From contig CAVBWZ010000003.1 in the NCBI GenBank assembly GCA_963599445.1, forward strand, positions 92,809-156,808: a DNA stretch of 64,000 nucleotides, read 5' to 3'. A program made the translations under genes and the position numbers. Every line of letters starts with the position of its first letter. The first letter of the stretch is position 1. Source of the DNA: UBA9732 sp963599445 (GTDB taxonomy: Bacteria > Spirochaetota > Spirochaetia > Sphaerochaetales > Sphaerochaetaceae). Of the stretch, positions 58,857 through 64,000 are shown piece after piece. A model generated the notes under the pieces. That model did no database searches. It was not told the origin of the DNA and worked only from the letters and a program-made list of their open reading frames with translations.

Positions 58857-59687
58857 ATGAGCAGAGCGGACGACATATTCAAGGAAAACGTAAGGGACAT
58901 ACTTGAAAACGGCTTTTCAGACGAAGAACTGAATGTTCGTCCACACTGGGCGGACGGCACCCCTGCTCACACGATAAAGAGTTTCTGCATCGTCAACCGC
59001 TATGACCTAAGGAAGGAGTTCCCAATCATGACCCTGCGCAGGACGTACATGAAATCCGCCATAGACGAGCTTCTATGGATATGGCAAAGGAAATCCAACA
59101 ACATAAAGGACCTCAAATCACATATATGGGACAGCTGGGCGGGTGAAGACGGCTCAATTGGAAAGGCATACGGCTACCAGCTTGGAGTCAAGCACAGGTA
59201 CCCGGAGGGTGAATTCGACCAAGTGGACAGAGTCCTCTACGATTTGAAGCACAATCCCCAGAGCCGCAGAATACTTACCAACATCTACAACCACCACGAC
59301 CTAAGCGAAATGAAACTGTACCCTTGCGCCTATTCCATGACGTTCAACGTAAGCGGCAACGTACTGAATGGAATCCTCAACCAACGCTCGCAGGACATGC
59401 TCACGGCGAACAACTGGAACGTGGTCCAATACAGCATACTACTCATAATGATGGCACAGGTAAGCGGCCTTGTCGCAGGAGAGCTTGTACATGTCATTGC
59501 AGATGCACATATCTATGACAGACATATTCCAATAATCAAGGAAATGTTGGATAACCCATCCTTCACCGCTCCAAAGCTTGTGGTGAATCCTGAGATAAAG
59601 GACTTCTACGACTTCACTCCAGATGACTTCAAGCTGGAGGGCTACGAGTACTGCAAGAAGAAGTACGATATCCCAGTTGCCATCTAA
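58857..59687 (+). CDS. thyA: Thymidylate synthase
   Basis: About 276 residues from ATG 58857 (GGAG upstream). Converts dUMP to dTMP with methylene-tetrahydrofolate. Signatures are the active-site Cys in LYPCAYSMTFNVSG, GELVHVIADAHIYDRH and the N-terminal DLRKEFPIMTLRRTY (phosphate Arg). The catalytic loop is PCAY rather than PCH, as in the Bacillus/phage-type ThyA branch. First gene of a five-gene run with DHFR, which regenerates its folate cofactor. Confidence 0.93.
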   Translation: MSRADDIFKENVRDILENGFSDEELNVRPHWADGTPAHTIKSFCIVNRYDLRKEFPIMTLRRTYMKSAIDELLWIWQRKSNNIKDLKSHIWDSWAGEDGSIGKAYGYQLGVKHRYPEGEFDQVDRVLYDLKHNPQSRRILTNIYNHHDLSEMKLYPCAYSMTFNVSGNVLNGILNQRSQDMLTANNWNVVQYSILLIMMAQVSGLVAGELVHVIADAHIYDRHIPIIKEMLDNPSFTAPKLVVNPEIKDFYDFTPDDFKLEGYEYCKKKYDIPVAI

Positions 59688-59715
59688 TGTGGCAGAAAAC
59701 GATAGGAGACATGAA

Positions 59716-60243
59716 ATGCAGGCCATACTTCATTGCGACAGGAAATGGGGAATAGGAAAAGCCAACGACCTTATGTTCAAGCTTCCAAAGGATATGAAAT
59801 ACTTCAGGGAGAAGACTACCGGCAAGGTCGTCGTAATGGGATCCAACACCCTTCTGTCCTTTCCAAACGGCAAGCCCCTCAAGAACAGGACGAACATAGT
59901 CCTTTGGCCGGGCGGTGACCACAAGAGAGCGGATCAGGACGGTTTCATAATAGTGGAGACCTTGGAGGAACTGTTTTCAAAGATATCGGCCTATCCAAGC
60001 GAGGACGTCTTCGTGATAGGCGGGGCCATGATGTACCACACGATGCTGCCCTACTGCGACAAGGTGCTGCTGACCAAGGTGGATGCGGACGGTGGTGCGC
60101 AGGTGTTCTTCGACAATCTGGACGAACTGCCAAACTGGAAGCAGACATGGGAATCGGAGCCAGTTGAGGACAACGGCTACCAGATAAGGTTCACTGTCTA
60201 TGAGAATTCCAGCCCGCTGCGAATGGAGGTCTCCAATGGGTGA
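59716..60243 (+). CDS. folA: Dihydrofolate reductase
   Basis: About 175 residues from ATG 59716, which has AGGAG 7 bases upstream. AILHCDRKWGIGKANDLMFKLPKDMKYFREKTTGKVVVMGSNTLLSFPNGKPLKNRTNIVL and VFVIGGAMMYHTMLPYCDKVLLTKVDAD follow the DHFR pattern. It has Lys-Leu-Pro and Met in place of the common LPW and D-x-F details. Reduces dihydrofolate made by ThyA. Its last 8 bases overlap the following DHH gene. Confidence 0.92.
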   Translation: MQAILHCDRKWGIGKANDLMFKLPKDMKYFREKTTGKVVVMGSNTLLSFPNGKPLKNRTNIVLWPGGDHKRADQDGFIIVETLEELFSKISAYPSEDVFVIGGAMMYHTMLPYCDKVLLTKVDADGGAQVFFDNLDELPNWKQTWESEPVEDNGYQIRFTVYENSSPLRMEVSNG

Positions 60244-61210
60244 TTTGCAAAAGCTGTTCGAGGACGCACTTAGAGAGATCAAAGACGCCCGGCGCATCAT
60301 AATCCACCGCCACACGAGACCTGACGGCGATGCATATGGCAGCCAGCTTGGACTATACCTGCTCGTGAAGGCCAACTTCCCGGACAAAGAGGTCTACATG
60401 GTTGGCGATGCCAACGAAAGGCTTTCCTTCATGCTGGAAGGCCGCACGATGGACGACATCCCCTCCTCCTTCTATGCCGATGCCCTTGCGGTCATCATGG
60501 ACACATCCGCATCTGCACTCATAAGCGATGACCGCTGGAGCTTGGCGGGGCGTACACTCAGGTTCGACCATCACCTGTTCCTTGGGCGCATAGCTGATGT
60601 AGAGGTTGTGGATTCATCCTTCGAAAGCTGCTGCGGAATCCTTGCTCTGTTTGCAAAAGAATGCAGACTCGATGTCCCAGATGACGCAGCACAGGCCATT
60701 TTTACAGGCATAGTCACGGATTCAGGCCGTTTCAGATACGATGCCGTCAATGCCCGAACATTCGAACTGGCATCGTTTCTGATGCAGCGCAACATAGATA
60801 CGGCTTCCATATATAGAAGTCTATACACCGACGATCTCTCGTTCGTGAAGCTTCGTGCAAAGTTCGCCCTTCGCATAAAAACAACAGAGCACAATGTAGC
60901 ATATACATACACCACAAAGAAGGAGCTTCTTGAAGACGGCATAGACGCACCAACGGCGGCCAGAGCCTTCGTCAACGTCATGGGAGACATAAAGGGTGTG
61001 GACATATGGGTTGCGTTCGCAGAGGGTGACGACGGCATAGCGTGCGAACTCAGAGCCGCCAACTGCAACATAAACCCAATAGCAGTCAAGTACGGCGGGG
61101 GTGGACACGCAAAGGCAAGTGGTGCTACAGTCAACACTCATTCCCTAGCCATGGATATGCTCAAGGACCTTGACGACATGGCAGCCGGCAACGCCGTGGC
61201 AGGCAATTAG
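60236..61210 (+). CDS. DHH/DHHA1 phosphoesterase, NrnA-like, copy 1
   Basis: About 324 residues from ATG 60236, with GGAGG. DHH domain: HRHTRPDGDAYGSQLG (metal motif I), IMDTSAS (motif II), FDHHLF (DHH), VTDSGRFRYD. DHHA1 domain with GGGGHAKASGA. Such enzymes degrade nanoRNA, pAp or cyclic dinucleotide products. Tandem with a second paralogue 27 bases downstream. In this operon it could recycle nucleotides for thymidylate synthesis (inference). Confidence 0.88.
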   Translation: MGDLQKLFEDALREIKDARRIIIHRHTRPDGDAYGSQLGLYLLVKANFPDKEVYMVGDANERLSFMLEGRTMDDIPSSFYADALAVIMDTSASALISDDRWSLAGRTLRFDHHLFLGRIADVEVVDSSFESCCGILALFAKECRLDVPDDAAQAIFTGIVTDSGRFRYDAVNARTFELASFLMQRNIDTASIYRSLYTDDLSFVKLRAKFALRIKTTEHNVAYTYTTKKELLEDGIDAPTAARAFVNVMGDIKGVDIWVAFAEGDDGIACELRAANCNINPIAVKYGGGGHAKASGATVNTHSLAMDMLKDLDDMAAGNAVAGN

Positions 61211-61237
61211 AATACAAAGTTTTGATTTGGAGGCGAA

Positions 61238-62221
61238 ATGACAGGACTTAAAGCCAAGAAAGCCGTTTTGGAAAAAATAAAGCAGTACGACAGAATCATC
61301 ATATCCCGCCACACAAGACCGGATGGGGATGCAATAGGCTCAACGAAAGGGCTGTGCGAATCATTGCGTCTGTCGTTTCCAAACAAGGACATACGAGTAA
61401 TAAACGACGACTACTCGGAGCATCTTGCCTTCCTAGGGAGTGAGGATGCCCCCGTAGACGATGCCTTCTATGCTTCAGCCCTTGCAATAGTTCTGGATAC
61501 CGCCACACTGGACAGGGTCTCAAACAAGAAGGTCTCATTGGCAAAGGAGATGGTGAAAATAGACCATCATATAGAGGTAGAGCCATACGGAGACGTCTCC
61601 TGGGTTGAGGATGGTAGGTCATCCGTATGCGAAATGGTTGCAGACTTCATAAAGACCTTCGACGGCGAGCTCAAATGCAACAAAGATGTTGCAACATTGG
61701 TGTTCACTGGCATGGTGACGGATTCAGGACGTTTCCAGTTCGCAGAGACAAGTGGAGAAACACTTAGATTGGCGGGCTATCTCCTTGATTTTGGAATAGA
61801 CACCACCACCTTGTATGCACATCTATACCTTGAGGACTTTGGATTCCAGAAGTTCAAGGCAAGTGTCATTGACAATATGAACATAACGCCAAACGGTGTG
61901 GCATATACATACGTAAGCCAGAAAATGCAGAAGCAGTTCGCACTCACAGGCGAACAGGCGAGCTGCAGCGTAGGCTTCATGGACAAGATAAAGGGCAGCC
62001 TCATTTGGCTCGCATTCATAGAGAATACAGACGGCTCAACGAGGGTTCGCCTTAGATCCCGTTTCGTCACGGTAAACCAACTGGCGGAGAAATACCACGG
62101 AGGCGGCCATGCATTTGCTTCCGGCGCCACGGTCTACAGCCAAGAGGAGATGAAGGCTCTCGTTGACGATGCAGACTCTCTGCTTGGGACCTACAAATCA
62201 AACAACGGAGGATGGCTATGA
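61238..62221 (+). CDS. DHH/DHHA1 phosphoesterase, NrnA-like, copy 2
   Basis: 327 residues, GGAGG site. Same architecture as copy 1: SRHTRPDGDAIGSTKG, VLDTATLD, KIDHHIE, VTDSGRFQFAET, YHGGGHAFASGA. All metal ligands appear intact in both copies, so both are probably active, perhaps with different substrates. Overlaps surE by ATGA. Roughly a third to a half of residues look identical between copies, indicating an old duplication. Confidence 0.88.
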   Translation: MTGLKAKKAVLEKIKQYDRIIISRHTRPDGDAIGSTKGLCESLRLSFPNKDIRVINDDYSEHLAFLGSEDAPVDDAFYASALAIVLDTATLDRVSNKKVSLAKEMVKIDHHIEVEPYGDVSWVEDGRSSVCEMVADFIKTFDGELKCNKDVATLVFTGMVTDSGRFQFAETSGETLRLAGYLLDFGIDTTTLYAHLYLEDFGFQKFKASVIDNMNITPNGVAYTYVSQKMQKQFALTGEQASCSVGFMDKIKGSLIWLAFIENTDGSTRVRLRSRFVTVNQLAEKYHGGGHAFASGATVYSQEEMKALVDDADSLLGTYKSNNGGWL

Positions 62222-62949
62222 GAATTCTTATAACCAACGATGACGGATACAACTCGGAAGGACTCAGAATCCTTGCATCATGGGCCAGGAAGCTTGGACA
62301 CGTTACGGTCGCGGCTCCAAAGAACGAGCAGAGCGGCAAAAGCCACGGCATTGAAATACACAAACCATACGAAGCGAAGAAGGTCGAAATGCTGGAGGGA
62401 ATCGACTGGTACTATGTAGACTCCTCCCCTGCCGACTGCATACGCTTTGGCTTCAACGGCCTCAAGCAGCGCTATGATATGGTGTTCTCAGGGATCAACC
62501 GCGGCCTCAACCTTGGCGAGGACATAGCCTATTCAGGCACAGACGGCGCAATCTTCGAAGCCGCCTACATGGGTTGCCACGGCATAGCATTCTCAACGGT
62601 CCCGGAATCATTCGATGGTGCTCAGGCCCACTTGGACAGGGTCTACGATTTCATTGTGGACAACAAGCTTTTTGACTACAACCTCATCTACAACGTGAAC
62701 TTCCCTCTCGTCCCACACGACGAAATCCTTGTCACACGACAGGGAGGCCCGTTCTACAAAGACCGCTTCCACTATCTTGGCAACGACATCTACCAGGTGG
62801 AGGGCTACTCCGTATACACGGGAGCTCAGAACTATACCCATGACCTCGACGCCACGCTCAACGGCTACATCTCAATAACCCCATTGTGCAACGTGCGCAC
62901 CGCAGAGAAAGCCTACGAGCAGATCAAGCACCTGAATCCGTTGGCATAA
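62218..62949 (+). CDS. surE: 5'-nucleotidase SurE
   Basis: About 243 residues from ATG 62218 (MRILITNDDG), GGAGG 6 bases upstream; the ATG at 62212 is too close to that site. ILITNDDGYNSEG (metal Asp pair), VAAPKNEQSGKSHGI, SGINRGLNLGEDIAYSGTDGAIFEAAY and SSPADCI are the family hallmarks. Dephosphorylates nucleoside 5'- and 3'-monophosphates. Last gene of the thyA operon. Confidence 0.95.
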   Translation: MRILITNDDGYNSEGLRILASWARKLGHVTVAAPKNEQSGKSHGIEIHKPYEAKKVEMLEGIDWYYVDSSPADCIRFGFNGLKQRYDMVFSGINRGLNLGEDIAYSGTDGAIFEAAYMGCHGIAFSTVPESFDGAQAHLDRVYDFIVDNKLFDYNLIYNVNFPLVPHDEILVTRQGGPFYKDRFHYLGNDIYQVEGYSVYTGAQNYTHDLDATLNGYISITPLCNVRTAEKAYEQIKHLNPLA

Positions 62950-62991
62950 GAGGCCTTTTTCCCTTGTTGGCGCGTACAAACGTATGTAGAC

Positions 62992-63525
62992 CTATTGGCT
63001 GCCGTATTCTGATTCAGGTTCGGCAGCCATCATTATACTGTCCTCTTCACTTGCTTTATAGACAGTGACTGTATTTGGATGGTTCTTTGCCCAAACCCTG
63101 GATTCCACTTCGCATTTCAGAAATAGATTGTAGCGGCCATCCTTCTTTATTGGGTGAAGTTTGCCTCTCCTTACAAGGTCATCTATATTCTGTTTTGAGC
63201 ATCTGAGAATACTTGAAGCTTCATGTGTCGATATGAGGTTGTTCTCTGCAAAAGCTCTGAAATCCTCAAGTCTCAAGGGAACATCAACTCCGTTCTGGTA
63301 AAGCTCTCCTTCGCTGCAATCCAAATCCTCGTTCCAGCTTATGCCATATCCTCCAGCCTCAACCTTGAGTTTCTTGAACAAATCTTCATCTTCAAGAACC
63401 TTGTACTCCGGCCATTGGGCGTATAAGCCCTTCACATCGAACTTCTTGACTTTGCCGTCCTCGAAGAAAACAAGAACTTTCTGATTTGCAAGAGGCACAG
63501 CATCAACAACCTTTATAGAAAGCAT
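62992..63525 (-). CDS. DUF2442-like protein fused to excisionase-type HTH
   Basis: 177 residues, AAGGAG site. The N-terminal ~85 residues (FFEDGKVKKFDVKGLYAQWPEYKVLED...GYGISWNEDLDCSEGELYQNG) match the DUF2442 pattern. Then LISTHEASSILRCSKQNIDDLVRRGKLHPIKKDGRYNLFLKCEVES is a MerR/excisionase-type helix-turn-helix. It follows a DUF4160 gene by 13 bases; DUF4160/DUF2442 neighbours are common and have been suggested to act like toxin-antitoxin pairs. The HTH would allow autoregulation. A hairpin GGCTGCCG/CGGCAGCC spans its last codons. Confidence 0.75.
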   Translation of the reverse strand: MLSIKVVDAVPLANQKVLVFFEDGKVKKFDVKGLYAQWPEYKVLEDEDLFKKLKVEAGGYGISWNEDLDCSEGELYQNGVDVPLRLEDFRAFAENNLISTHEASSILRCSKQNIDDLVRRGKLHPIKKDGRYNLFLKCEVESRVWAKNHPNTVTVYKASEEDSIMMAAEPESEYGSQ

Positions 63526-63538
63526 AACGACTCCTTAA

Positions 63539-63790
63539 TCATTCCAGAGGTGGTAATTTGATTATACGTTTTTCATTCCACATACATTCAAGTTCTTTCT
63601 TGTGCATCTTTGACCATGTTTCAACAACACCTGCGACTTTCTTTGGAAGGTCTCCTTCAATCATCTTTGAAGTTTCAATTTCAATAACACCATTGAACTC
63701 TCCATAGACAGCATGAAAGTGTGGAGGATTATGCTCTCCTCTAAAAAAAATCTTAATGACAATACCATCAAATCTGGTTATCTCTGGCAT
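63539..63790 (-). CDS. DUF4160-like small protein
   Basis: 83 residues, GGGGAGG site. ITRFDGIVIKIFFRGEHNPPHFHAVYGEFNGVIEIETSKMIEGDLPKK follows the DUF4160 pattern with the conserved HNPPHFHA segment, a likely metal or nucleic-acid site. Function unproven; the pairing with DUF2442 suggests a two-component module, toxin by default guess. First gene of the pair, behind a good promoter. Confidence 0.8.
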   Translation of the reverse strand: MPEITRFDGIVIKIFFRGEHNPPHFHAVYGEFNGVIEIETSKMIEGDLPKKVAGVVETWSKMHKKELECMWNEKRIIKLPPLE

Positions 63791-63810
63791 AGGCCTCCCC
63801 TAATACACCC

Positions 63811-63839
63811 AAGATAAACCACTACTTGGCGAAAGTCAA
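63811..63839 (-). promoter_or_regulatory. Promoter of the DUF4160-DUF2442 pair
   Basis: Minus-strand TTGACT (63834-63839), 17 bases, TATCTT (63811-63816). A second candidate lies upstream with TTGAAT-16-TATAAT around 63845-63872. The remaining sequence to 64000 contains no gene I can support. Confidence 0.65.
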
Positions 63840-64000
63840 GTATAAGATTATAAACAGCCACAGCTTTTATTCAACAAAAGAGAAAAACTGAAAGTTCAAA
63901 AAAAACGGTTCTTCACGGAAAGTTGGGGGATTGAAGGGAACAGGTGATTGAAAAAGTAGGATGTCCACAGCTACGGCAGACGATGCTATTCTGACATTGA

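Overview
The window looks like a chromosomal segment of a member of the Spirochaetota, probably a host-associated fermenter. The taxonomic signals are a CarD-IspD-IspF cluster, an archaeal/spirochaetal-type two-subunit phenylalanyl-tRNA synthetase, an EF-G with the KDGVGATMDSMELERERGIT signature shared by mitochondrial EF-G1 and the spirochaetal EF-G, and lipoproteins of the kinds expanded in treponemes and relatives (DUF1566-like, BspA-like leucine-rich, InlB B-repeat). No rRNA, CRISPR array, insertion sequence or phage module was seen. One tRNA (Cys, GCA) is present.

Layout. 1-1.1 kb: C-terminal part of a Cys/His-repeat plus DUF1566-like surface protein. 1.4-3.2 kb (minus): carD-ispD-ispF, with a promoter that should give a leaderless carD mRNA. 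3.3-4.9: malQ. 5.3-8.2 (minus): a P-loop ATPase and EF-G. 8.5-13.8: pheS-pheT, then a pyruvate/acetoin dehydrogenase-type E1 alpha/beta pair. 13.7-15.0 (minus): AlaX-type alanyl-tRNA editing protein. 15.1-17.4: a hypothetical protein, then a strong promoter, a 32-codon proline-rich leader ORF and the Mg2+ transporter mgtE. 17.5-20.9 (minus): membrane proteins, a YHGT-motif protein, tRNA-Cys and a TacA/TacT-like toxin-antitoxin pair. 21-23.4: alpha-galactosidase. 23.7-25.2 (minus): mrp and a NUDIX hydrolase. 25.4-29.0: a structured 5' leader followed by oadG-oadA-oadB, the sodium-pumping oxaloacetate decarboxylase.

29.1-34.4 (minus) is the most unusual part. It holds four lipoprotein genes, three of which carry a 9- or 10-base poly-C tract a few codons after the lipobox cysteine. 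The middle tract has ten C and puts the gene out of frame, as expected of phase-variable contingency genes. One of these genes has a C-terminal domain that its neighbour lacks and that is encoded next door as a separate small lipoprotein.

34.5-39.1 (minus): an RNase D-like nuclease, a PfkB kinase and a dCMP deaminase in one translationally coupled operon, then GTP-dependent PEP carboxykinase. 39.3-45.9: U32 peptidase-family protein, GPH sugar symporter, TetR regulator with ABC exporter, a broken XRE regulator and GNAT acetyltransferases. 46-52 (minus): one operon of a LacI regulator, a tripartite tricarboxylate-type transporter (tctC-tctB-tctA), a Gfo/Idh/MocA dehydrogenase and an AP-endonuclease-2-type sugar epimerase, with two LacI operators upstream. 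52.2-58.6: alpha/beta hydrolase; then (minus) NhaC-type transporter, beta-galactosidase and inositol-monophosphatase-family phosphatase. 58.8-62.9: thyA, DHFR, two tandem DHH phosphoesterases and surE. 63-63.8 (minus): a DUF4160 and DUF2442-HTH pair.

Metabolically the segment points to use of galactosides and glucans (alpha- and beta-galactosidase, MalQ, GPH symporter), C4 metabolism with Na+ energetics (PEPCK, OadGAB, NhaC-like) and uptake of an unknown organic acid or sugar derivative (Tct operon).

Across the window, noncoding DNA holds recurring short elements: arrays with a strict 9-base period, a 19-base motif repeated just after plus-strand genes, and a small palindrome family containing AACTTTCAAA. 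All product names rest on motif recognition by eye; no database search was run.
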